A DNA stretch of 36,440 bases from a virus: the IMG/VR virus record IMGVR_UViG_3300021495_000013, positions 1 to 36,440 of that record; one strand, written 5' to 3'. Positions 29,455-36,345 of this stretch are shown here, in pieces (position 1 is the first letter of the stretch; each line of letters begins with the position of its first letter). The notes under the pieces were generated by a model, which did no database searches, was not told the DNA's origin, and saw nothing but the letters and a program-made list of their open reading frames with translations. The position numbers and the translations under genes are program-made.

Positions 29455-30273
29455 TTGGAGTTTAGAAAAATAGTTATACCATATAGTAGTAAAACCGAGT
29501 GGTTTAACATTATACCAATTGGGGACATACATCTTGGGCATGCTGGTTGTGATATAAAATATCTAAAGGATTTAATCAAATATGTTGAGGATAAGGAGAA
29601 TACTTTTTGGATTGGCATGGGTGATTATTGCGAGTTTATAAATTATAGTGACCCCCGTTTTGATCCAAAAAATGTTCTTTCTAAGTATCTCACAGCTGGT
29701 GATATTGATAAGATGGTTCAGCTACAAATTGATGATCTCGTTGATATGCTTATTCCTATTCGTAATAAATGCATAGGACTATTGAGGGGTAATCATGAGG
29801 AGTCTTTGAGGCGTCATTATCATTATGATGTTTTATATGAGCTTGCTAAGGATCTTGATCTTAGTCGTGATTTGCTTCTTTATGATATTGCTAATGTTCG
29901 TCTTGTTTTTCGTCGTCAAGGGCGGCATACTCGTACTTATGATGTTGTTTGTGCTCATGGTAATGTCGGCGGTAGAACCTATGGTTATAAGGCTAATAGG
30001 ATTAGTCAGCTTAAGCAGTGGTTTATAGCGGATATTTATCTTCTTGCGCATTCTCATATCAAGCTTGCTCAGACTTCTAATCTTATTTATTTTGATTATC
30101 GTGGTAATCAGCGTAAGAAGAAGATTATTGAGGCTTATACTGGTTGTTTTTTGCGTGGTTATGAGAAGAGTAAAACAAGTTATGTTGAGAAGTGGTTGTA
30201 TCCTCCTACTGATATTGGTGTTGTGAAGATTATGCTGCATCCTGAGAGTGGTGATAAGCATGTTAGTCTTTAA
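29455..30273 (+). CDS. Calcineurin-like metallophosphoesterase
   Basis: The 272 residues hold the metal motifs in order: GDIHLGH (23-29), MGDYCEF (GD 56-57), LRGNHEES (GNHE 112-115), CAHGN (H168) and LLAHSHIK (HSH 199-201). The family hydrolyses phosphoesters of nucleotides, RNA, DNA or proteins; the substrate here is unknown. TTG start after GGAGGGG. It follows the resolvase gene directly, so a role in DNA processing is a fair guess. The gene is T/G-rich compared with the recombinase region. Confidence 0.9.
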   Translation: MEFRKIVIPYSSKTEWFNIIPIGDIHLGHAGCDIKYLKDLIKYVEDKENTFWIGMGDYCEFINYSDPRFDPKNVLSKYLTAGDIDKMVQLQIDDLVDMLIPIRNKCIGLLRGNHEESLRRHYHYDVLYELAKDLDLSRDLLLYDIANVRLVFRRQGRHTRTYDVVCAHGNVGGRTYGYKANRISQLKQWFIADIYLLAHSHIKLAQTSNLIYFDYRGNQRKKKIIEAYTGCFLRGYEKSKTSYVEKWLYPPTDIGVVKIMLHPESGDKHVSL

Positions 30274-30297
30274 AAGAAAAAAATTTTGGGTGAAAGA

Positions 30298-30573
30298 ATG
30301 AGTAATAATATTCGTAGATATAGGTCGATTAGAGATGGGTTTGATGATGCAGATGATTTAGAATTGACAGCATTTGTTGGTGGAGAGAAATATGGGCATT
30401 GTATTCAGTTTACCATTGGTGGTAGATATGCTTGTCTTAGTGAGAAGCAATTGTTTGATTTGATAGAGGTTATGGTGAAAAGGTTGGCGTTGAGACCTGG
30501 TTTTTGTGCAACGGATTATTCCGATGAAAAACTTGTTTTTCCAGATGGAACTTTTAAGGAGGGAGATGAATGA
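30298..30573 (+). CDS. Small acidic protein, unknown
   Basis: The ATG 30298 is supported by GGGTGA. The 91-residue product reads SNNIRRYRSIRDGFDDADDLELTAFVGGEKYGHCIQFTIGGRYACLSEKQLFDLIEVMVKRL, with a beta hairpin (GHCIQFTIGGRYACLS) and a helix, resembling small phage proteins of unknown role that often carry a similar strand-helix unit. The gene overlaps the next tiny membrane ORF by four bases. Confidence 0.7.
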   Translation: MSNNIRRYRSIRDGFDDADDLELTAFVGGEKYGHCIQFTIGGRYACLSEKQLFDLIEVMVKRLALRPGFCATDYSDEKLVFPDGTFKEGDE

Positions 30574-30713
30574 TTGTTTTTAAATCTGTTACAATTGGTT
30601 TATTACTATGTATATTGTATAGATTGAAGGGTATAATTCTTGATCCTGTGCAATTAATAATTGGTATACTTATTGTGTGTATAATTGATAAAATGTTAGA
30701 ATCATGGGAGTAA
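30570..30713 (+). CDS. Tiny membrane protein
   Basis: This 47-residue protein starts at ATG in ATGA and follows AAGGAGGGAGATG. It has two hydrophobic stretches (SVTIGLLLCILYRL and VQLIIGILIVCIIDKML). It could be a membrane anchor or small holin-type protein, but its position among early genes does not favour lysis. Confidence 0.6.
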   Translation: MIVFKSVTIGLLLCILYRLKGIILDPVQLIIGILIVCIIDKMLESWE

Positions 30714-30717
30714 AAAT

Positions 30718-31158
30718 ATGAGGGTGTTTAAGTTTAGAGCATGGGATAAATATGATGCAGAAATGATATATGATGTAATAATTGGAAAGGATTTCCTTGC
30801 TACTACTCGGTGTAAGCATGATGTTTACGGGGATATTATTGCAGTTTCACAAAACAATTGGGAGGAAAGATATGAGATTATGCAGTTTACTGGTCTTAGG
30901 GATAAGAATGATAGGGAAATCTATGAGGGAGATATTCTTAAAATTTATAGGGAAGATATTTATGATAATAGTATAGAAATTGAAAAAATTGGAAAGGTTG
31001 TTTTTAGGGACGGTGCTTTCTTTTTAGAACCTGCTTTAGAAGAGGGTTGGTTTTATATTTTATCATCAGAGTTAGAATATTGGGATAATGAGGGATATGA
31101 GTATGAGGTTGTTGGTAATGTTTTTGAAAAACAAGAATTGTTGAAAAAGGGGAGATAG
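30718..31158 (+). CDS. YopX-like protein
   Basis: The 146 residues follow the YopX pattern: N-terminal MRVFKFRAWDKYDAEM, then IMQFTGLRDKNDREIYEGDILKI, a central strand run with VVFRDGAFFLEPALEEGW, and a final EYEVVGNVFEKQELL. YopX-type proteins are frequent in virus early regions, but their activity is unknown. It overlaps no gene, and is four bases after the tiny membrane protein. Confidence 0.85.
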   Translation: MRVFKFRAWDKYDAEMIYDVIIGKDFLATTRCKHDVYGDIIAVSQNNWEERYEIMQFTGLRDKNDREIYEGDILKIYREDIYDNSIEIEKIGKVVFRDGAFFLEPALEEGWFYILSSELEYWDNEGYEYEVVGNVFEKQELLKKGR

Positions 31159-31160
31159 TT

Positions 31161-31430
31161 ATGCCTGTGTTTGTTTTGTCTAAAAACGCTGAGAAAATCA
31201 CACATGAGGTTAGAAAAACAATTACCAGGGAGCTTTTCAAAATAGCGATGCGGAATGGTATTGATACTCGTTTTATAGATGATAGTAAGAATGTTAATGA
31301 TGCTATAGATGCTATCGCTGGTTGTTTTGCTTTTCTTATTGACAATGTGAAAATCAACAAGGGTTTGAAAAAACAATATGAAAATTTTGAAAAAAACAAA
31401 CAATTTTGGGAGGTGATAAAAAAAAGATGA
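31161..31430 (+). CDS. Early helical protein, unknown
   Basis: This 89-residue basic protein (PVFVLSKNAEKITHEVRKTITRELFKIAMRNGIDTRFIDDSKNVNDAIDAIAGCFAFLIDNVKINKG) has several amphipathic helices and one hydrophobic stretch (AIAGCFAFLI). GGGGAGATAG precedes it. Its stop overlaps the next ATG. No family was recognised, and a DNA-binding role cannot be shown. Confidence 0.65.
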   Translation: MPVFVLSKNAEKITHEVRKTITRELFKIAMRNGIDTRFIDDSKNVNDAIDAIAGCFAFLIDNVKINKGLKKQYENFEKNKQFWEVIKKR

Positions 31431-31570
31431 ATATAAACCCTGAGGAGATAAACCAAATACAGCAGGCTTTGAACAGCATTGAAAACTGGACACTTGAGGT
31501 TTTTAACATCTGGGAGAGTGCCAAGGGAGATTTGAAAATAACTATTCGTCTTGGAAGAAAAACAAACTAA
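31427..31570 (+). CDS. Short coupled ORF
   Basis: This 47-residue protein (MNINPEEINQIQQALNSIEN...SAKGDLKITIRLGRKTN) overlaps the previous gene by four bases; GGGAGGTGAT precedes its start. It has an acidic helix and one basic strand. No family was recognised. Its tight coupling suggests expression with the upstream protein. Confidence 0.6.
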   Translation: MNINPEEINQIQQALNSIENWTLEVFNIWESAKGDLKITIRLGRKTN

Positions 31571-31601
31571 AAAAAAATAAGAAGGGGAGGCGGCTGAAAA
31601 A

Positions 31602-31802
31602 ATGGTTAGAAAAAAGAATATTAAAGATATGATAAATTATGCAAGAGTTGAAACAACCATATATTATTACCATCGAGAAATACATTCAATAGAAGACATA
31701 CTTGATATTCTTAGATATTTCATAAAAGATGACGCGGTTATTTCATCTATATCTGTTGATCATGATTGTATAAAGATAGAAGGAATCAAAAAAATAGAAT
31801 AA
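31602..31802 (+). CDS. Small early protein, unknown
   Basis: This 66-residue protein starts after GGGGAGG. It reads MVRKKNIKDMINYARVETTI..., SIEDILDILRYFIKDDAVISSISVDHDCIKIEGIKKIE: an N-terminal basic helix and a strand-turn-strand end. No motif was recognised. It is separated by short gaps on both sides, so it may have its own ribosome loading. Confidence 0.65.
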   Translation: MVRKKNIKDMINYARVETTIYYYHREIHSIEDILDILRYFIKDDAVISSISVDHDCIKIEGIKKIE

Positions 31803-31827
31803 GAAAATTTTTGAGGAGAGATACAAA

Positions 31828-32259
31828 ATGATATTAGATTATGTTTTTGGAATAATGGTATTCATATACACATGGGTGACAGGTTTCCTACTGCATGAGC
31901 TGTGTCATGTTCTTGAGGCGATGCGTCAGGGTGCGAAAAAAGGTTTTATACATGTCAATGGAACCGGTTTTCTCGCCTACTATGATGGCATGATCAAAGA
32001 TAAAATACTTTTCGCATGGGCAGGCGGACTATACAGTGGGATAATACTCTTGATAGTGGGGTTTATAGCATACTACTACAACAATCCTGTGTTTTATATA
32101 CCAATATTAACAGTGGCAGTGGTTAACATTGTATACAGTTTTTATGAGAAAAAGTATCTTTATGTTCTTAGCACAAAAGACTACTACCTATATCATTATC
32201 TCCTATATCTCATAGTGTTGGTTGGCATGTTTATCTTCTGGAGCATAATGTTCTGGTAA
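31828..32259 (+). CDS. Membrane metalloprotease-like protein (M50-like)
   Basis: The 143 residues include HELCH (23-27), an HExxH zinc motif, placed at the edge of a first membrane span (FGIMVFIYTWVTGFLLH). It is followed by GFIHVNGTGFLAYYDGM and at least three more spans (LFAWAGGLYSGIILLIVGFIA, FYIPILTVAVVNIVYSFY, YLLYLIVLVGMFIFWSIMFW). Site-2-type proteases have such a motif in a membrane helix. The usual third ligand (N-x-x-P-x-P-L-D-G) was not seen, so activity is unsure. It might cleave a host or virus membrane protein. Confidence 0.6.
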   Translation: MILDYVFGIMVFIYTWVTGFLLHELCHVLEAMRQGAKKGFIHVNGTGFLAYYDGMIKDKILFAWAGGLYSGIILLIVGFIAYYYNNPVFYIPILTVAVVNIVYSFYEKKYLYVLSTKDYYLYHYLLYLIVLVGMFIFWSIMFW

Positions 32260-32291
32260 AAAAAACAGAGTGGGATGGGGTGCACAGGGTT

Positions 32292-32645
32292 TTGAAAAAA
32301 ACAAGATGCATGTATTGTAAAAAAGAGATAATTAATAAACGTGGACGTCCGCGGAAATATTGCAAGACATGTTACAAGTTTCATAGACGGCAGTATCTTG
32401 CAAGATATAGACTCAGGTATCGGTTGCATAAGCCCAGATCTGCATGGGCGACAAGGGAATATTATCAATTCTATAAATTTTTATTAACACTTCCAATTGA
32501 GGATTTACAAGTGCTATTTTTGAAACGTAAAAAAGAATGTAAATACGCTATGGGTGATGATCTACGAAAACTTAGGACGGAGATGAGTATTATTCGCGAT
32601 GTTGTAGAGCTGCTTAAAATACAACATCAGGATCAAAAAAATTAG
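32292..32645 (+). CDS. Zinc-finger, Arg-rich protein
   Basis: TTG 32292 is preferred to GTG 32280, since GGGATGGGGTG then lies at ribosome-site distance. The 117 residues start KKTRCMYCKKEIINKRGRPRKYCKTCYKFHRRQYLARYRLRYRLHKPR: a CxxC-x-CxxC finger joined to a strongly basic stretch. The C-terminal half is helical and acidic. It may bind DNA or RNA. It is the last gene before the structured RNA and so could interact with it; this is a guess. Confidence 0.65.
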   Translation: MKKTRCMYCKKEIINKRGRPRKYCKTCYKFHRRQYLARYRLRYRLHKPRSAWATREYYQFYKFLLTLPIEDLQVLFLKRKKECKYAMGDDLRKLRTEMSIIRDVVELLKIQHQDQKN

Positions 32646-32652
32646 GGTTGGA

Positions 32653-32682
32653 TTTTTTGTTTTCAATAATTAATATGATTGA
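32653..32682 (+). repeat. Dispersed 30-bp repeat, copy 2
   Basis: This copy matches 5711-5740 except for one base. It contains TCAATAATTAATATGATTGA (32663-32682). Its TATA-like centre is about 25-30 bases before 32701, where the folded RNA begins. It is a plausible promoter for the RNA and the downstream genes. Confidence 0.55.
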
Positions 32683-32700
32683 AAAAATAATGTTAACTTG

Positions 32701-32909
32701 TAGGGTGCGCCGATAGCTATGGGCGGGGGCTTGGCTTTCTCCGAAGCCAGGCAGGTGGGAAAAACATAACTATGCCTATACAGGGGATAAGAGGAATTTC
32801 AGCAAATTATGGTTAAGATGCCTGACAAAAAAATTTTTTTAGTATGATGGCATCCATAGCAATTGTGCAAGAATAACATTTTCTTCTTTTTTCTCTTATC
32901 CCCTGGGGT
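32701..32909 (+). ncRNA. Structured RNA of unknown class (orphan)
   Basis: This 209-base stretch has no credible gene but forms well-matched helices. TATGGGC (32718-32724) pairs with GCCTATA (32774-32780), enclosing hairpin GCTTGGCTT/AAGCCAGGC (32729-32737, 32744-32752). CAGGGGATAAGAG (32781-32793) pairs perfectly with CTCTTATCCCCTG (32893-32905) directly next to the first helix. Within that arm, GATGCC/GGCATC (32817-32822, 32849-32854) and TATG/CATA form an inner stem. The 3' arm can alternatively form CCCC-TG-GGGT, as in a switch. A promoter-like repeat is upstream, and a small zinc gene starts 17 bases after. It could be a leader (riboswitch-like) or a free RNA. Confidence 0.6.
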
Positions 32910-32925
32910 AAAACAGAGGATTGAT

Positions 32926-33030
32926 ATGCACAAGACCTGCCCATGTTGTAAAAGATATGTTCGTGTTACAAAGAAGAGGCATATCTGTAAATGTGGTTAT
33001 GATTTCAAAATCTGTTTTGATGAGCTATGA
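32926..33030 (+). CDS. Tiny zinc ribbon protein
   Basis: This 34-residue protein (MHKTCPCCKRYVRVTKKRHI then CKCGYDFKIC) has a CPCC and CKCG pair that would make one zinc ribbon. CAGAGGATTG precedes the ATG, and its stop overlaps the methyltransferase start (ATGA). Its place right after the structured RNA suggests that its translation could be governed by the RNA. No family was recognised beyond the ribbon. Confidence 0.7.
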   Translation: MHKTCPCCKRYVRVTKKRHICKCGYDFKICFDEL

Positions 33031-34274
33031 AAATTGAAAAGAAGAAAATATCTGAGCTTAAACCTGCACCTTATAATCCCAGAGTTGATATTAAGGAGAA
33101 CAAATACTTTTATGAGAAACTCTATCGTAGTATAAAACAGTTTGGACTCGTTGAGCCAATAGTGTGGAATAAGCGGACTGGTCATGTTGTCGGTGGAAAT
33201 CAGCGGTTGCAAATCCTCAGGGATGAGGGTGTTGAAGAGGTTGATGTTGTAGTTGTTGATCTTCCGCTTGAGGAGGAAAAAGCTCTCAATATTGCATTGA
33301 ATAAGATTGTTGGGGATTGGGATAGGGAGAAACTCGCCAGTGTTCTCAATGAGTTGAATGATATTGATGATTTTCTTATACAGCTCAGTGGTTTTGATGA
33401 AAAAGAACTAAACAGTATCATAGACAGTTATAGAGAAGTTGAGGAGGATGATTTTGACGTAGACGCCGCCTTGGAACATGAACCAAAATACAAAATAAAA
33501 AGAGGAGATGTCTATCAGCTTGGTAATCATAGGCTTATGTGTGGTGATGCAACCAACCCTGATGATGTTAGTAGGTTGATGGATGGAAAAAAAGCAGATA
33601 TGGTATTTACTTCCCCACCCAATAGGGTGGGGAAACAATATGAGTATCAAAAAAGTATAGAAGAAATAAACGAATTTATCAAAAACACATGTATAAATCT
33701 TAAAAACTCAGTTAAGAAAGATTTTTCAAGGATTATCATAAACACATGGACTGGAAACGGCAAACAATATACTGGAAAAGTGGAGACCTTGCTATTAATC
33801 GATAAATGGATTTATTATCTCAAACCAGAATGGTTGATGCGTCATCTAAGATTTTGGATAAAAACAGGAGGATTACCAGCGCCAATACCACCAAAGAATG
33901 ACATGATAGATCAGCATTGTGAGTTTATTGCAACGTTCTATAATATTTATGGAGAACAAAGAGGACAAAACAGAATAAATGAAAAATGGGTGTTACAAGG
34001 TTTTATAGATGATATAAAAGGAGAAGCATCATCTGAGGGGCATTGCGCTGCTTTTCCAGTTGAATTACCCTCTCGTTTCATTAGATTATATAGTTTAGAG
34101 AAAGAAATTATTTTAGATCCCTTTGGCGGCTCAGGCACTACTCTTATCGCCTGTGAACAACTCAACCGAATATGTTACATGATGGAAATCGACCCTGTCT
34201 ATTGTAGTGTGATAATTGAGAGATGGGAGAAACTAACTGGTAAAAAAGCAGAGTATGTTGGTAATTATGGCTAA
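33027..34274 (+). CDS. ParB-domain / DNA methyltransferase fusion
   Basis: The 415 residues have an N-terminal ParB-like domain (LKPAPYNPRVD, then VVGGNQRLQILRDEG at 54-69), a linker, and an amino-methyltransferase with beta-class motif order: motif IV TSPPN (195-199) and, near the C-terminus, motif I DPFGGSGTT (364-372). The aromatic residue of motif IV (SPPY or DPPY) is replaced or deleted, and a perfect 10-bp palindrome lies on this spot. Such fusions commonly precede terminase genes in tailed viruses. The protein may methylate virus DNA against restriction, if active. Confidence 0.88.
   Translation: MKIEKKKISELKPAPYNPRVDIKENKYFYEKLYRSIKQFGLVEPIVWNKRTGHVVGGNQRLQILRDEGVEEVDVVVVDLPLEEEKALNIALNKIVGDWDREKLASVLNELNDIDDFLIQLSGFDEKELNSIIDSYREVEEDDFDVDAALEHEPKYKIKRGDVYQLGNHRLMCGDATNPDDVSRLMDGKKADMVFTSPPNRVGKQYEYQKSIEEINEFIKNTCINLKNSVKKDFSRIIINTWTGNGKQYTGKVETLLLIDKWIYYLKPEWLMRHLRFWIKTGGLPAPIPPKNDMIDQHCEFIATFYNIYGEQRGQNRINEKWVLQGFIDDIKGEASSEGHCAAFPVELPSRFIRLYSLEKEIILDPFGGSGTTLIACEQLNRICYMMEIDPVYCSVIIERWEKLTGKKAEYVGNYG
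33611..33634. repeat. Perfect palindrome in the methyltransferase motif
   Basis: TTCCCCACCC (33611-33620) and GGGTGGGGAA (33625-33634) are perfect complements with loop AATA. The hairpin sits across the codons for the catalytic motif IV (S-P-P-N). No matching hairpin was seen elsewhere. It might be an inserted element or a regulatory RNA hairpin, or an expansion error. Confidence 0.7.
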
Positions 34275-34692
34275 AAGAGGACGTCATTCAAAACTCACAG
34301 ATGAACTACTTACAAAAATATGTAAATATATAGAGGCTGGAAACTATGCAAAAACCGCCTGTTTAGCCTGTGGTATAAGCGAGGTTACATTCTATGATTG
34401 GATTAAAAAAGGAGAACAGGCAATAAATGAAGGAAAAGATAACAAATATACTAAATTTCTTAAGTCAATCAAAGAAGCCCGTGCAAAAGCAGAAATCAGA
34501 AATGTAGCAATTATTAACAAGGCAGCGACAGATAATGCAAAACATGCTGAATGGTGGCTTGAAAGAACAAACCCAGAATATTGGGGTAGAAAGGATGAGT
34601 TTCATCTTGAGCATTCCGGTAAGATTGATATAGAATTGTTTAAAAAATATTTACAGGAGAATAAAAAATATGAGAAACAGAAGGAGAAATAA
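34267..34692 (+). CDS. terS: Terminase small subunit, helix-turn-helix type (variant B)
   Basis: The 141-residue protein has a classic TerS N-terminus: KRGRHSKLTDELLTKICKYIEAGNYAKTACLACGISEVTFYDWIKKGEQ (HTH with the W in YDWIKKG), a middle helix (EARAKAEIRNVAIINKAA), WWLERTNPEYWG, and the tail EHSGKIDIELFKKYL shared with the Cys-rich variant at 46-516. It overlaps the methyltransferase by eight bases; ATG 34267 is chosen over TTG 34255. TerS recognises the packaging site. Confidence 0.88.
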   Translation: MAKRGRHSKLTDELLTKICKYIEAGNYAKTACLACGISEVTFYDWIKKGEQAINEGKDNKYTKFLKSIKEARAKAEIRNVAIINKAATDNAKHAEWWLERTNPEYWGRKDEFHLEHSGKIDIELFKKYLQENKKYEKQKEK

Positions 34693-34789
34693 AAAGTTTT
34701 CAATAACTTCATTATGGGAAAATTTTGAATTTGGTAAAGACCCGCTTCTAAATGAGTGGGAGAGAAAATTAAAAGAATATACTACTTAG
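34670..34789 (+). CDS. Small basic ORF between terS and terL
   Basis: This 39-residue frame (MRNRRRNKKFSITSLWENFE..., ending KLKEYTT) overlaps terS by 23 bases. GGAGAA precedes its ATG. The left locus has only a 19-residue remnant (MRKKKKKNEFYELDAYNTE). It may be a small packaging helper or a chance frame. Confidence 0.4.
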   Translation: MRNRRRNKKFSITSLWENFEFGKDPLLNEWERKLKEYTT

Positions 34790-34843
34790 TCCGTGTATTA
34801 TGAATTGGATGCTTATAACACAGAATAGGGTTTATATTGATAG

Positions 34844-34861
34844 TTTAACAGATCTGTTAAA
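34844..34861 (+). promoter_or_regulatory. Perfect 18-bp palindrome between terS and terL, right copy
   Basis: TTTAACAGATCTGTTAAA is a perfect palindrome, matching the left locus at 566-583 except for one base. A second dyad (AAAACAACAC and GTGTTTT) follows as in the left. It may be a packaging-site component or RNA hairpin. Confidence 0.45.
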
Positions 34862-34915
34862 ACTTTCAAAACAACACAGGAATAGTGTTTTGACACATTC
34901 TCTGTTTTATAGTTT

Positions 34916-36166
34916 ATGAGAGAAAAACTTCTCATTATTATGGATAACCTCTTCCAGCAGATAAAAGGAAGAGGTCTTTATGATTATCAGAAAAGATTGT
35001 TTCAAAGCAACAAAAAGTTCAAAATTGTAAACAAAAGCCGACAGGTAGGAATAAGCTATGCTCTCGCATGCTGGGGATTGTTAAATGCTCTACTTCTTGA
35101 TAAGACAGTATTAATAGTATCCCCATCTGAACGTCAATCCAAGCATGTTATGGACTATGTAAGAGAGTTTTTGAACTATCTTAAAAATGATTTTGAGATA
35201 AGATTCCAGGAGGAGACCAAGCTCAGTTATATCTTCGAAGGCGGCGGTGCACTCTATTCGCTTCCGAACAACCCAAATACTGTTCGTGGTTTCAAAGCAG
35301 ATCTGATTATTATCGATGAGTTCGCTCATTTCCTAAACAACACAGACAAGGAGATGATAACAGCTATAACACCAAGTATTTCTCGTGGCGGTGAGGTAAT
35401 ATTTGTATCCACGCCATTTGGCACAAAAAACATGTTCTACGAATACTGGCATAACAAAAAAGATTACGAGCATTTCACAATCAACTATAAGGATTGCCCA
35501 GATTTACAGATAAACCCAGATGATTTTGATGATCTCACATTTCAACAAGAATATAACAACCAGTTTCTTGAGGATAGCGATGAGAGCGAGTTTCCATTCG
35601 ATTTGATAAGACAATGTATAAACCCAGATCTCATATATGAGGATTTGCAAAAAAATAAGATATACTTTGCTGGTGCTGATATTGGGCGGACAACAGATTT
35701 GACGGCATTGGTGGTTTTTGAAAAACAACAAAATAAATATGTTCTGCGTATGGTTAAAACTATGAAAAACACGCCCTATGTGGAGCAGGAAAAATATTTC
35801 ACATACTTGCTCAGAAATTATACTTTTGAACAGTTTATGATTGATGAGACAGGCATTGGCAACATGCTCGCAGAGAACCTACGACGCAGATTTGGTTTTA
35901 TACAAACCATCACGTTCAACAATGAGAATAAGCAGAAAATGGTTACAAACTTGAAACTGCTCATGCAGAAAAACCGGGTAATGTTGCCGAATGATGCCAT
36001 TGTTATCAACAGCATCCGCATGATAAAACGAAAATATACATCGACAGGATATCTCAAGTTTGAAAGTGATCGTGATAGTGAGCTTGGACATGGCGATGTT
36101 TTCTGGGCGATGGCACTCGCACTATACAACGTTGAGCAGGAAAAAGCAGGTTTTTGGATAGGATAA
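34916..36166 (+). CDS. terL: Terminase large subunit (copy 2)
   Basis: This 416-residue ATPase/nuclease has all the motifs of copy 1, at the same residues. It differs at about 26 positions, for example S49 to A, and clusters such as TLMFDNKNKQEM against TITFNNENKQKM. Only one difference lies in the first 180 residues. Upstream, a single TTTATGAGAGAAAAACTT is found with no tRNA-like insert. The ATG is at 34916. With TerS variant B and the methyltransferase upstream it forms the packaging operon. Confidence 0.97.
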   Translation: MREKLLIIMDNLFQQIKGRGLYDYQKRLFQSNKKFKIVNKSRQVGISYALACWGLLNALLLDKTVLIVSPSERQSKHVMDYVREFLNYLKNDFEIRFQEETKLSYIFEGGGALYSLPNNPNTVRGFKADLIIIDEFAHFLNNTDKEMITAITPSISRGGEVIFVSTPFGTKNMFYEYWHNKKDYEHFTINYKDCPDLQINPDDFDDLTFQQEYNNQFLEDSDESEFPFDLIRQCINPDLIYEDLQKNKIYFAGADIGRTTDLTALVVFEKQQNKYVLRMVKTMKNTPYVEQEKYFTYLLRNYTFEQFMIDETGIGNMLAENLRRRFGFIQTITFNNENKQKMVTNLKLLMQKNRVMLPNDAIVINSIRMIKRKYTSTGYLKFESDRDSELGHGDVFWAMALALYNVEQEKAGFWIG

Positions 36167-36202
36167 AAAAACATGGAGAGGAATAAAATTAAAAATATGA
36201 GT

Positions 36203-36304
36203 GTAAACGGTGTAAACCGTGTAAACGGTTGTTGGTATATTTAAGTCGAATATAATCTTAAATTTTTTAGCTTAAATAAAGAAAAACCGTTTACATCGTT
36301 TACA
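36203..36304 (+). promoter_or_regulatory. TGTAAACG iterons and inverted arm after terL (right copy)
   Basis: TGTAAACCGTGTAAACGG (36211-36228), preceded by one more GTAAACGG unit, faces CCGTTTACATCGTTTACA (36287-36304) across a spacer almost identical to the left copy. The arms differ from those of the left copy (A to G on one side, T to C on the other), so pairing is kept apart from a two-base central mismatch. Confidence 0.6.
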
Positions 36305-36345
36305 GGGGTTACAAAACTTAAATGTTCAGTTAGGAGGGAAAAAAA

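Noticed and set aside
32701-32770. tRNA-like reading of the first part of the structured RNA (GCCGATAGCT...)
   Set aside because: D-, anticodon- and T-arms cannot be completed, and the hairpin has a 9-bp stem with a six-base loop, unlike an anticodon arm.
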